A stretch of 13,124 nucleotides of DNA from an uncultured Flavobacteriales bacterium (GTDB lineage: Bacteria; Bacteroidota; Bacteroidia; Flavobacteriales_D; Sanyastnellaceae). Location of the stretch: positions 1 to 13,124 of the forward strand of contig CALKYI010000329.1 in assembly GCA_938003665.1 (NCBI GenBank). Direction: 5' to 3'. The notes under the pieces are model-generated. The model was given only the letters and a program-made list of their open reading frames with translations, was not told where the DNA came from and ran no database searches. Shown piece after piece: positions 5,119-13,124 of this stretch (position 1 is the first letter of the stretch; every line of letters starts with the position of its first letter). A program made the position numbers and the translations under genes.

Positions 5119-8100
5119 TTAAATGCTGTAGGCGAGGGAAAGGCGGAAGGAGCGTCCAGTTGTAAACGATAACCAATCATAGTATTGGTCGTTGAATAGG
5201 TACGTTTTCCGATTGACAGGGTTCAACAGGTTGCGGGCGCGAATGCCAAGCGAAAAGTGTTCGCCAATTCGTTGGCTCATACGGAAATCAAGTGATGGTG
5301 TCGGCTGTTGATAGATATCGGGCAAGCCGCCGCTTGTGGTCAAAATGAGTTTTTCGCCCTGAACATTGAACGCAACGGTGGCATTGAAGTTTGACGAATC
5401 CGGCGCATACGTGACAATCGCGTTTACGATGTACGGAGCTTGTCCGAAGAGGGGCCGTGTATCCGGGTGCATCGGATCGGTGTTCCGAATGACGTTCAAT
5501 TCCTCTTCGAAAATCGCTGTTCGGCTGCGGATGAATGTCAAATTGGCCGAGACATTCCAGGCACCCGCTCCCTCGAGGTAGTTCCCTAGGTTTGTCTTGG
5601 TCTCAAGTTCCAACCCAACTACATTGGCGTAGGGTACATTGGCCCAGGTATACTCGGTATTGACGGCTTCAATGACCGAAGTTTGCTCGATGGGATCTGT
5701 GAATCGCTTGTAGAAAAGGCTTGCGCTGAACACCTCACCCAGGTTGGGGTAGGTTTCCAATCGCAGGTCGAAATTGTCAATTTTGGTGCCGTCTAGCAGT
5801 GGATTTCCTTTCAACACTTCTAGGGTTTCAAAATCGAAGCCTCTGAACGGTGACTTTTCACGAAAAACAGGACGTGCAATGCTGCGGCTGTACGATGCTC
5901 GGAGATTGGTCGATTTGATGGGGTCGATTTTCCCGATTTGCCAAACAAGGTTGGCGGAAGGCATCCAGTCCGTCTCGTTCAGTCCTCCTTCCAAGCGAAG
6001 TGCTTCCTGAGGCGTGAGCTCTGCCTCCGTGTCGAGTTTCAAAGATAGAATGCTCATGTCGGTTCGCTCTACCCTCAACCCGGTGTTTAACTTGATTCGA
6101 TCGCTGATGTTCCAGTCGCTCATCGCATAGGCGCCCATGACGTCCATTCGTCCTTCATCGGTATTGATCAAATCGGTCAAAAGCAGCGTTTCAACATAGT
6201 TTTCGCCACGTACAATCTCCATGTTCTCGTCGGCGAAGAAGGCGTCGAGATTTCCGTCAAAAAATGCGCCTTGCTCGGCCATGCCAAAGACGGATTCGCG
6301 GTGGGCCCGCGTGGTTTTTACCCAAGAAGCGCCTGCGGAGAATTTGCCGAGGTCGCTGTCCTTGTCACCGATGGGCCGGCTGTAGTGAATTTTGCCATCA
6401 AGTTTGGTTTCCTCGAGCGTTCGGAAATAACGCGTGGGAGAGGGGTAGAAACTCTGATTGATTGAATACACCGTATCGACGGAGACAGGAACGGATAGGT
6501 CGACGATGTCCAGGCCTTCTGCCTGCAAAGCACCGAGTGTTCCCTCCGTGTCACTGGCCCAATTTTCAGAAATGGCCCCGTCGTCAATTAATTCGGCGAT
6601 CAATTCCAAGGCCTCAGCGCTGACGCTGCTTCCGTCTGAGGCGGTAAACTCAGCGAGGGAGTCAATAGCGGTTACACGCTCGCTGTAATTGTTGTAAAAG
6701 ACCTTCAGGTCCGGCGTTTCCATTTTTCCCGAACTGTAGCTGATAATCCATTCGATTTTGCCTTCGCTCGCAGGAAGAAAGTGTTCGCCACGGCCTTGAA
6801 AAATGTTCAGTCTGCGCTCCTCGTACCGTTGTGTGCGCTGTTCTTGCAGTTCGTCGGTGTCGACCGGGTTGACTCCCAACATGTAACGGGATGAATTCTG
6901 CCCGTTGATATTGGGCATGGCCATGAGGGAAAGCTTGTTGAATTCATTCAGTTTGTACGACAAGTTGAGCAAGGCATTCCACGCGACCGTTTCCACTCCT
7001 TTTTGGTCTTCGAACTGCTTGAGCATTTGCATTTCGTTGGTGGTCTCGGGATTTCCCGACTGGTAGCGTGCGTACTCACCACCGCTGTAATACCGGGCGT
7101 TCCGCTTGTATTGGAAGCCAAAGATGTATCCGAGCGGACGGCCGAACAATTTCGTTTGGTTTCCGAACGAGAGAGAGTGGCTCATGTCCATCTTATCGTT
7201 TCTTCGGGTGTTTTCCCACTTTTTCGTGAAGGACTGGCCAATCTCCGTCAACATGGCATTGCTCTCCGCACTCAGGGGGACCATGCCATACGCTTCCAAA
7301 CTGTCCACCGTGATCCCCAAATCGCTCACCACCCCGCTGATGGGGTTTCCCGCACCAATGTCGCTGCAGTCGTCAATGCCCATGTCAGCAAGTTCTTCGC
7401 CGTAGCCCATGTAAATCAGGCCTTCGTAGAAACACGGCATATTCAATGTGGGCCAATCGTCACGGGTCAAGCCCTGCAGCACTTCGGGCATGGCACGAAA
7501 TCCGTCGTCCATTCCGAGCCAGTCTGTACCCGAGCGCTCGGAACTGATGATGTCTTGAAACGTCGTCTGCGTATTGAAACCAAGTGCAGAACTGTACCGC
7601 AGGTTGAACGTCTCTGGGAAATCTTTGGTGATGACGTTCAGGTAAGCCCCTGACCAATCGCCGGGTAAGTTGGCCGTTTGTGATTTAACAACGACCAGGT
7701 TGTCCACCAGGTTGGTCGGAAAGATGTCCATTTCGATGGTGTTCCTCCTCGGATTGATGGAGGGCACTTCAGCGCCGTTAAGGGTGGTTTTGATGTAACG
7801 ATCTGAGAGGCCTCTGACAAAGACAAAATTACCCACCGTAGACACCCCGGGAACACGTTGCATCGCTGAGGCAGCATCTGAATCGCCGGTTCGCCGAATT
7901 TGCTGGCTGGAGATGTAGTCAAGGGAGGCGGCATTTTTCTTTTTGATGTTTTCCATGTAGACATCACGAGAACGGTCCACTTTGGCGATGACTTCTGCGG
8001 CTTCTTCGATGACATAAGTGGCGGGAAAGAGCTGGAAGTTTTGAATGATCACTTCATCGTCTTGAACTGTTACTTGGATGGATTGGGCGGTGTAGCCGAT

Positions 8101-8319
8101 GAATGAGCCGACCAAATCGTACGTTCCGTAGGGTAGGTTTTCGATTGAGTAGTTTCCGTCCAAGTCACACATGACTCCTCTGTAGGGGTCTTGGATGACA
8201 ACGTTGGCCCCAATTAGGACCTCTCCATTTTGCCCGTCAGTAAGCTTACCGCGGATGGTACCCTGGGCAGATAAGATGCTCGTAACCAGAAGAAGTGCTA
8301 ACGTGAGAGGGAATCGCAT
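5119..8319 (-). CDS. TonB-dependent outer-membrane receptor with carboxypeptidase-regulatory-like N-terminal domain
   Basis: The 1066-residue protein has a signal peptide (residues 1-19, ending ILSAQ), then a carboxypeptidase-D regulatory-like beta-sandwich at about 20-100 (GTIRGKLTDGQNGEVLIGA, DLDGNYSIENLPYGTYDL). The plug follows at roughly 125-240, with ISSQQIRRTGDSDAASAMQR, VPGV, FVFVRGLSDRY and LPGDWSGAYLNVITKDFPE. The rest is a 22-strand-type TonB-dependent barrel, ending SFRLSLAYSI. This architecture imports a substrate across the outer membrane using TonB/ExbBD energy. The family does not identify the substrate, and it is not followed by a SusD gene, so a polysaccharide SusCD pair is unlikely. 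It is first in an operon with the lipoprotein. The start at 8319 is supported by the signal peptide; the upstream 86 bp to the terminator must hold its promoter. Confidence 0.95.
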   Translation of the reverse strand: MRFPLTLALLLVTSILSAQGTIRGKLTDGQNGEVLIGANVVIQDPYRGVMCDLDGNYSIENLPYGTYDLVGSFIGYTAQSIQVTVQDDEVIIQNFQLFPATYVIEEAAEVIAKVDRSRDVYMENIKKKNAASLDYISSQQIRRTGDSDAASAMQRVPGVSTVGNFVFVRGLSDRYIKTTLNGAEVPSINPRRNTIEMDIFPTNLVDNLVVVKSQTANLPGDWSGAYLNVITKDFPETFNLRYSSALGFNTQTTFQDIISSERSGTDWLGMDDGFRAMPEVLQGLTRDDWPTLNMPCFYEGLIYMGYGEELADMGIDDCSDIGAGNPISGVVSDLGITVDSLEAYGMVPLSAESNAMLTEIGQSFTKKWENTRRNDKMDMSHSLSFGNQTKLFGRPLGYIFGFQYKRNARYYSGGEYARYQSGNPETTNEMQMLKQFEDQKGVETVAWNALLNLSYKLNEFNKLSLMAMPNINGQNSSRYMLGVNPVDTDELQEQRTQRYEERRLNIFQGRGEHFLPASEGKIEWIISYSSGKMETPDLKVFYNNYSERVTAIDSLAEFTASDGSSVSAEALELIAELIDDGAISENWASDTEGTLGALQAEGLDIVDLSVPVSVDTVYSINQSFYPSPTRYFRTLEETKLDGKIHYSRPIGDKDSDLGKFSAGASWVKTTRAHRESVFGMAEQGAFFDGNLDAFFADENMEIVRGENYVETLLLTDLINTDEGRMDVMGAYAMSDWNISDRIKLNTGLRVERTDMSILSLKLDTEAELTPQEALRLEGGLNETDWMPSANLVWQIGKIDPIKSTNLRASYSRSIARPVFREKSPFRGFDFETLEVLKGNPLLDGTKIDNFDLRLETYPNLGEVFSASLFYKRFTDPIEQTSVIEAVNTEYTWANVPYANVVGLELETKTNLGNYLEGAGAWNVSANLTFIRSRTAIFEEELNVIRNTDPMHPDTRPLFGQAPYIVNAIVTYAPDSSNFNATVAFNVQGEKLILTTSGGLPDIYQQPTPSLDFRMSQRIGEHFSLGIRARNLLNPVNRKTYLFNDQYYDWLSFTTGRSFRLSLAYSI

Positions 8320-8368
8320 GCGCCAGGTATTTGGCTGCTAAATTCTCGATGATTGAGCTTCAGCGTAT

Positions 8369-8390
8369 TAACGCAATGCTAAGGCAATGC
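8369..8390 (-). promoter_or_regulatory. Tandem 11-bp direct repeat upstream of the TonB receptor operon, candidate operator
   Basis: On the plus strand TAACGCAATGC (8369-8379) is followed immediately by TAAGGCAATGC (8380-8390), differing at one base. They lie 50-71 bp upstream of the receptor start, between it and the preceding terminator. An 11-bp step places both copies on the same face of the helix, as is common for regulator sites. No convincing TAnnTTTG promoter was found in this gap; TAGCATTG on the minus strand inside the repeat is a one-mismatch match. Function is inference. Confidence 0.4.
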
Positions 8391-8404
8391 AAATTGGATG
8401 TAAT

Positions 8405-8434
8405 GAAAAAAGGCCGGAGTTTCCTCCGGCCTTT
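8405..8434 (-). terminator. Rho-independent terminator of the giant beta-helix gene
   Basis: Read on the minus strand, an 11-bp perfect stem AAAGGCCGGAG / CTCCGGCCTTT closes on a GAAA tetraloop and runs into T residues. It begins 23 bp after the stop codon of the gene ending at 8457 and separates that transcript from the receptor operon, although some read-through is possible. Confidence 0.93.
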
Positions 8435-8456
8435 CATCATCGTATCGAGTGTTGGC

Positions 8457-11400
8457 TTATTCGCAATTCTGACCAAAGGCAGAGAGGAATAGGAGCAAGT
8501 CGGGGGTGCCAACCTGGCCATCGCCATTGATGTCCGAGGGACAATCGCTGCCTGTGATGAACTCGCATGTGCCATCTTCCACTGTGGCAGTGGCATCGTA
8601 GTTCTCAGCGGCAGGGTAGGTGCATCCCTGAATGGGTTCCAATTCGCAACCTGTGTCTTCACCAGCATGCGGGTTGAAGTCTGCAAATTCTGGGTCTGTA
8701 CACCCATCACAAGCTGTCTCTAAGCCGAAGCAGACTGCAGGCAGAGACAGGGCGCCCGTTACTTCAACCGTTCGCTCGATACCATCTGATTCGCCGGCTT
8801 CATTGTAGAAGCCGTATGCGATGGTGCCTGTTGAGGCTGAGATGGTCAGCTTGTATACGGAGTAGTTAGCGTAGACCATTTCTACGACAGCATCCGCTGA
8901 GAAGTCACCAGCAATAGAGCCGGCTCCTCCCTCGTGCCACATGTCCACGCGGAACGTTACGTCAAACTGGCACGAGCCGTCGTCGGTATTGGCGCCTTCT
9001 TCGTAGTTGTTGGCCGTTGGGTCCGTGCAACCGTTGAACTGACACAATGCATCTTGGTCGCCCGTGTTGGCTCCTGCATCATAGTTCTCGGCTTCAGGGT
9101 TGTAGCAACCGGTGAACAAGCACGAGCCGTCGTCCGTGTTGGCTGTTTCGTCATAGTTGTCAGCGTCAGCATCGGTGCATCCCAGGTATTGGCAAGAACC
9201 GTCGTCAGCAGTGGCATCAGCATCGTAGTTGTCAGCTTCAGCGTCCGTGCAGCCTAATACGGATACCTCGCCTTCTGTGAAGATGCCGACTTGACCGAGG
9301 TAGCTCCAAGGCTGATCCAACCAGTTCTCAGACGGTCCGAAAGCACCTTTGTACGCTGCCGCATCAAACCATGCATCCGTTGCCAAGTCTGCAGCGTCTA
9401 CTGAAACGTCATTGGCCGGTGTGAGGTCGAGGGTGTTGACAACGGTAACACCAGCGCCGTCGAAGCCGTAGTCGAAGTCGATCCCGGGATCACCGAGTGC
9501 GATGTTGTTTGCAGCCGCATAGTCGTCCAACTGCTCGTCACCATCATCCACTTGGTTGCCGTCGTAATCAATGACTTCCTCCACAGCGACCATGCAAATG
9601 TTCTTGAGACCAAGCAAACCAGCTCCGAGCTTGTCAAAGGCATCGGAAGGGTCTTGCTTGTCTTCAATCTCAATGCCTTCCTGGAAATTGGCCATGATCA
9701 TGTTGTTTACGAAACCACCTGATCCAGCGCGGAAGAGGAGGCCTTGCTTACCGGCGGCAATGCCTCGGCCAATCATGGTCACGTTGTACACCTCAGGTGT
9801 AGCGTAAGGCTGGCCTGAAGAGGTCACGTTCGGGCTGTCGTCGCCGTCGAGCTCACCGCCGCGGTCACCCACGGTGTGATCGTTCAAAGCGAACCAGTAC
9901 TGGCCCTTGCCGTGGTACCCTTGGTCCCAGTCAAAGCTATCGTCGCCTACGAAGGCAACCGCAGCGTGCTTGACGTCAACCGAACCACCGAAGAACTCGA
10001 TACCGTCGTCTTCGTTCGCGATGACTTCAACGTATTCGATGGTTGTTCCGCTTCCAACTCCACCCAATGTCAAACCATTGATTTCGTTCGCTGCGCCAAG
10101 TTGCGTTCCACCGTGGCGGATGCTCACGTAGCGCAGGACACCCGAGTTGTCCTCATCGTTAGTACCGCCGTACTTCGCACGGTCGTTGTCCGCAGGAACT
10201 CCTTCAATCTGTCCTTCGCCTGTTGGCAAATTGGTCAATGCATCACCCAAGATGATGACACCGCCCCACTGACCACGCGTGTCGTAGCTCACCGAACCAT
10301 CGAGTGGATCCGCTTCGAACGTGAAGGTAATTGGGCAGGTTTCTGTACCGTCAGCGTAAATCTGACCGCCACGTGCAACAATCAAGGCAGCGGCATCAGC
10401 ACCCTGACCAGCCATACCCTTAATGACTGTACCGGGCTCGATGGTCAATGCCTGACCATCGTTGACGAATACATACCCGTCGAGCAAGTAGGTGTTGTCG
10501 CACGTCCACGTGGTCGTGCCTGTACCGTTGCCGTCGGCATCCGAAATGATGACTTCGTTTCGATCACCCAATGGCGGGCAGTCACAAGCGACCACCTCTT
10601 CCTCAATGGCGCCTGAGTCATCGGCATACGTCCAATCTTCAAGCCAGTTTTCACCGTTCGGGTCGAAGGCACCCATGTAGTGAGCGGTTTCGAACCAGGC
10701 ATCGGTAGGCTGTGCGCTTGCATCAAGCAAAACGGAAGCGTCTGGTACTTGATTGAAAGGGTTAGAGAAGGCCGTGCCGGCTCCATTGGTAGCCCAGTTG
10801 TAATCGATACCGGTGGTCATCGCTGTCAAATTCGCCGTTTCAGCGAAAGCGTCCAATTGCTCATCACCATCGGCGACCTGGATTCCATCGTAGTCGATGA
10901 CCTCATTGACACCGTCGAAAGCGATGTTTGCGAGGCTCAAGTCGCCGTCCAACCACTTATCGAAGGCGTCGGAAGGATCTTGCTTGTCCTCGATTTCAAT
11001 CCCTTCTGTGATGTTGGCGATAATGGCGTTCGATACATGGCCACCGGATCCTGCACGGAACAAGAGACCTTGGTTGCCCACATTGCTTCCGCGTCCGATC
11101 ACGGTCCAGTTGGCAACCGTTGGAATAGCAAATGGCATACCATCCGCTGTTACGTCAGGACTATCATCACCGTCTAGCTCACCGCCACGGTCGCCTGCGT
11201 CTTGACCTTGGATGGTAAACCAGAATTGGCCTTTACCATGGTACCCTTGGTCCCAGTCGAAGCTGTCGTCACCACAGAACATAACTGATGCGTAGCGGAC
11301 ATTGACAGATCCACCGAAGAACTCAATTCCGTCGTCGTCATTGGAGACAACTTCAACGTGTTCGATGATGGTTCCACTACCAACTCCACCCAAGGTCAAG

Positions 11401-13124
11401 CCGTTGATTTCGTTTGCCGCGCCAAGTTGCGTTCCACCGTGGCGGATGCTGACGTAGCGGAGAATGCCAGAGTTGTCTTCGTCGTTCGATCCGCCGTACT
11501 TGGCGCGGTCGTTGTCCGCAGGAACGCCTTCAATCTGTCCCTCACCGGTTGGGAGGTTGGTTGTTGCGTCTCCAAGAACGATTACACCGCCCCACTGACC
11601 ACGCGTATCGTAGGAAACAGAGCCGTCAAGTGGGTCTGCCTCGAACGTGAAGGTGATGGGGCAAGAGGCGGAACCGTCAGCATAGATTTGCCCACCGCGG
11701 GCTACGATGAGGGCTGCAGCATCTGCACCTTGACCGGCCATGCCTTTCACAACGGTACCAGGTTCAATGGTCAATGCTTGTCCATCGTTGACGAACACAT
11801 ATCCGTCGAGCAAGTAAACGTTATCGCATGTCCAAGTCGTCGTGCCGGTACCGTTGCCATCGTCCGTGATGATGACTTCGTTGCGCATGTCCAATGAAGG
11901 GCAATCGCATGTTTCGTTTGGATTGCTTCCTTCATCATTCAAGTCTACGTCGGCAGCGCCAGAGATGTCCAGGTATGACCAATTTGCCAACCAGTTTTCT
12001 CCGTTCGGGTCAAAGGCCCCCATGTATCCAAATGGTCCGTCCGAGGTCACATCCGCTGATGGCACCGGATCGAATGGGTTGGGGAAGGAGGTACCGCTGG
12101 CATTTGCTGACCAGTCTGAATCAATTCCAACGTCAGCGAGTTGGATGTTGCTGCTTGCAGCGTAGGCATCCAAATTGGCGTCACCATCGGCATCTTGAAT
12201 GCCGTCGTAATCAATCAGCTCGGTAGCTCCTTGGACGTGAATGTTCGAAAGGGTCAAGTCCCCAGCCTGCCACTTATCATAAGCGTCAGAAGGGTCTTGC
12301 TTGTCTTCAATCTCAATGCCCTCCTGGAAGTCCACGATCAAGGCATCGCTTACGTGGCCACCCGAGCCGGCGCGGAAGAGCATACCCTGCTTCCCGGCAT
12401 CAGCGCCTCGGCCAATCATGGTCCAGTTCGTGACGATTGGAAGGGTAAATGGCATGCCATCCGCTGTCACGTCAGGGCTGTCGTCTCCGTCCAACTCACC
12501 TCCGCGGTCACCAGCGTCAGCGTCGTTGATCGAGAACCAGTGGTGTCCACCGCCGGAGTAGCCTTGGTCCCAGTCGAAGCTGTCGTCGCCTACAAAGGCC
12601 ACAGCCGCGTAGTTGACTTCAACGGTTCCACCAAAGAACTCGATGCCATCGTCATCATTCGCCAAAACTTCTACGTGATCTACAGTTGTGCCGCTTCCGA
12701 CGCCAGCGAGCGTCAGACCGTTGATTTCGTTTGCAGCTCCGAGCTGTGTTCCACCGTGGCGGATGCTCACGTAGGTGATGACACCGGAGTTGTCCGCTGC
12801 GTTCGATCCACCGTACTTGGCGCGATCGTTATCTGCAGGAACACCTTCGATCTGGCCTTCACCTGTAGGGAGGTTGGTAGGAGCATCACCGAGAACGATG
12901 AGGCCACCCCATTGACCACGGGTGTCATAAGGTGTAGCGCCGTCGAGGTTATCGGCTTCGAATGTGAAGGTGATGCCGCAGTCGGCTGTTCCTTCTGCGA
13001 AGAGCTGACCGCCGCGAGCGACAATCAATGCTGCTGCATCGGCGCCTTGACCGGCCATGCCTTTCACGACAGTTCCGGCCTCAATGGTGAGGGCTTGTCC
13101 GTTGTTTACGAATACGTAGCCGTC
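8457..13124 (-). CDS. Giant secreted protein with three tandem beta-helix-type domains and dockerin-like C-terminus (5' end outside window)
   Basis: The frame is open to the right edge; an apparent GTG start at 13067 is an internal valine, so the visible 1555 residues lack the N-terminus. Three tandem domains of about 440 residues each follow a family common in Bacteroidota and usually left hypothetical. Family marks are LDGYVFVNDGQALTIEPGTV, ALIVARGGQIYADG, RGQWGG, YVSIRHGG, NEINGLTLGGVGSGT, DDGIEFFGG, GDDSFDWDQGY and IEIEDKQDPSDA. The strand-and-turn pattern suggests right-handed parallel beta-helices. After them come four short GCTD repeats, a VTFRVDM...LPAVCFG module, two more GCTD-type repeats and a terminal dockerin-like motif. 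No lipobox or type A/B sorting domain is visible at the C-terminus. I infer an exposed surface protein that binds a ligand, perhaps for the neighbouring TonB receptor; no catalytic residues are evident. Alternative role: adhesin. Confidence 0.92.
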   Translation of the reverse strand, partial: DGYVFVNNGQALTIEAGTVVKGMAGQGADAAALIVARGGQLFAEGTADCGITFTFEADNLDGATPYDTRGQWGGLIVLGDAPTNLPTGEGQIEGVPADNDRAKYGGSNAADNSGVITYVSIRHGGTQLGAANEINGLTLAGVGSGTTVDHVEVLANDDDGIEFFGGTVEVNYAAVAFVGDDSFDWDQGYSGGGHHWFSINDADAGDRGGELDGDDSPDVTADGMPFTLPIVTNWTMIGRGADAGKQGMLFRAGSGGHVSDALIVDFQEGIEIEDKQDPSDAYDKWQAGDLTLSNIHVQGATELIDYDGIQDADGDANLDAYAASSNIQLADVGIDSDWSANASGTSFPNPFDPVPSADVTSDGPFGYMGAFDPNGENWLANWSYLDISGAADVDLNDEGSNPNETCDCPSLDMRNEVIITDDGNGTGTTTWTCDNVYLLDGYVFVNDGQALTIEPGTVVKGMAGQGADAAALIVARGGQIYADGSASCPITFTFEADPLDGSVSYDTRGQWGGVIVLGDATTNLPTGEGQIEGVPADNDRAKYGGSNDEDNSGILRYVSIRHGGTQLGAANEINGLTLGGVGSGTIIEHVEVVSNDDDGIEFFGGSVNVRYASVMFCGDDSFDWDQGYHGKGQFWFTIQGQDAGDRGGELDGDDSPDVTADGMPFAIPTVANWTVIGRGSNVGNQGLLFRAGSGGHVSNAIIANITEGIEIEDKQDPSDAFDKWLDGDLSLANIAFDGVNEVIDYDGIQVADGDEQLDAFAETANLTAMTTGIDYNWATNGAGTAFSNPFNQVPDASVLLDASAQPTDAWFETAHYMGAFDPNGENWLEDWTYADDSGAIEEEVVACDCPPLGDRNEVIISDADGNGTGTTTWTCDNTYLLDGYVFVNDGQALTIEPGTVIKGMAGQGADAAALIVARGGQIYADGTETCPITFTFEADPLDGSVSYDTRGQWGGVIILGDALTNLPTGEGQIEGVPADNDRAKYGGTNDEDNSGVLRYVSIRHGGTQLGAANEINGLTLGGVGSGTTIEYVEVIANEDDGIEFFGGSVDVKHAAVAFVGDDSFDWDQGYHGKGQYWFALNDHTVGDRGGELDGDDSPNVTSSGQPYATPEVYNVTMIGRGIAAGKQGLLFRAGSGGFVNNMIMANFQEGIEIEDKQDPSDAFDKLGAGLLGLKNICMVAVEEVIDYDGNQVDDGDEQLDDYAAANNIALGDPGIDFDYGFDGAGVTVVNTLDLTPANDVSVDAADLATDAWFDAAAYKGAFGPSENWLDQPWSYLGQVGIFTEGEVSVLGCTDAEADNYDADATADDGSCQYLGCTDADADNYDETANTDDGSCLFTGCYNPEAENYDAGANTGDQDALCQFNGCTDPTANNYEEGANTDDGSCQFDVTFRVDMWHEGGAGSIAGDFSADAVVEMVYANYSVYKLTISASTGTIAYGFYNEAGESDGIERTVEVTGALSLPAVCFGLETACDGCTDPEFADFNPHAGEDTGCELEPIQGCTYPAAENYDATATVEDGTCEFITGSDCPSDINGDGQVGTPDLLLFLSAFGQNCE
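8460..8543 (-). other. Dockerin-like calcium-binding module at the extreme C-terminus
   Basis: The final 28 residues begin CPSDINGDGQVGTPD and continue DLLLFLSAFGQ to the end of the protein. The calcium loop D-x-N-x-D-G-x-V and the hydrophobic DLLxFL helix match the two modules in the plus-strand acidic protein. Being the last residues of an exported protein, it may act as a sorting or surface-attachment tag (inference). Confidence 0.75.
8706..8960 (-). other. VTFRVDM...LPAVCFG module, probable beta-sandwich of secreted Bacteroidota proteins
   Basis: About 85 residues open with DVTFRVDMWHEGGAGSIAGDF and run through YSVYKLTISASTGTIAYGFY to LSLPAVCFGLETACDGC. I recognise this start and end from modules in exported Bacteroidota proteins that resemble starch-binding-like or early-set beta-sandwiches; there the middle usually reads IAGSFQGW. 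Here the aromatic QGW part is replaced by SADAVVEM, so carbohydrate binding cannot be assumed. Confidence 0.6.
8961..9254 (-). repeat. Four GCTD-type short Cys/Asp repeats
   Basis: In-frame units start (minus strand) at 9254, 9182, 9110 and 9032, with lengths of 24, 24, 26 and 24 residues. They follow GC-x-x-x-x-A-x-NY-x-x-x-A-x-T/N-x-D-D-G-S-C. Two further relatives, GCTDPEFADF and GCTYPAAENY, lie between the following module and the C-terminal motif (about 8544-8705). The same motif forms the first half of the 50-residue units in the acidic protein at the left end of the window, linking the two proteins. Confidence 0.92.
9255..13124 (-). repeat. Three tandem copies of a roughly 1.32-kb beta-helix domain (first copy cut by window edge)
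   Basis: Equivalent codons of the KGMAGQGADAAAL motif lie at 13067, 11750 and 10424, giving periods of 1317 and 1326 bp (439 and 442 residues). Units begin with CDCP: copy 2 at 11909 and copy 3 at 10586; copy 1 enters from the right edge. Copy 3 ends near 9290, followed by a short linker to 9255. The first half of each unit is almost identical between copies, while the last third, after IEIEDKQDPSDA, varies strongly in sequence and slightly in length. Confidence 0.93.

Noticed and set aside
5118..5180. Longer start for the lipoprotein at 5180
   Set aside because: It would add 21 residues in front of a complete lipoprotein signal peptide and overlap the receptor gene; ATG 5117 places the lipobox correctly.
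7003..7653. 216-codon plus-strand open frame within the TonB receptor gene
   Set aside because: Shadow of the receptor reading frame; the minus-strand protein has clear domains across the same bases.
9876..11897. Several plus-strand open frames (246, 165 and 179 codons) within the beta-helix gene
   Set aside because: They recur at matching positions in successive 1.32-kb copies, as expected of antisense shadows of a repeated gene.

Overview
The window looks like a chromosomal segment of a Bacteroidota bacterium, probably a Flavobacteriales member of moderate G+C. The reasons are: a TonB-dependent receptor with an N-terminal carboxypeptidase-regulatory-like domain; a paired lipoprotein; large secreted proteins with GCTDxxAxNYDxxAxxDDGSC repeats; a type IX secretion-like C-terminus on one protein; and a TTTG-N20-TAnnTTTG promoter of the Bacteroidota type. 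No RNA gene, insertion sequence, CRISPR array or phage gene was seen.

Layout. Plus strand: (1) the 3' end of a very large, extremely acidic, cysteine-rich repeat protein (3-1886). It has 150-bp tandem units and two dockerin-like calcium-binding modules, one at the extreme C-terminus, and is followed by a strong terminator. (2) A secreted beta-propeller-like protein (1992-3194) with a short type IX sorting-like tail and its own promoter. (3) A 259-residue protein (3280-4059) whose length and landmark positions match the inositol monophosphatase family but whose metal-binding aspartates are replaced; it looks like a pseudoenzyme. Minus strand, read from right to left: (4) the 3' part of a giant secreted protein (13124-8457) with three tandem beta-helix-type domains of about 440 residues, short Cys/Asp repeats, a VTFRVDM...LPAVCFG module and a terminal dockerin-like motif, ended by a textbook terminator. 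(5) A TonB-dependent outer-membrane receptor (8319-5119). (6) A lipoprotein (5117-4110) starting one base after the receptor stop, with lipocalin-like strands at both ends and a long acidic insert between them.

How the genes may work together. The receptor and lipoprotein form a clear two-gene operon and probably act as an outer-membrane import unit of unknown substrate. The giant beta-helix protein just upstream on the same strand is a plausible surface partner but has its own terminator. It shares the terminal dockerin-like motif and the GCTD repeats with the acidic protein at the left end, which suggests a common export or attachment route. Both window edges cut through large repeat genes, so their N-termini and total repeat counts are not visible.
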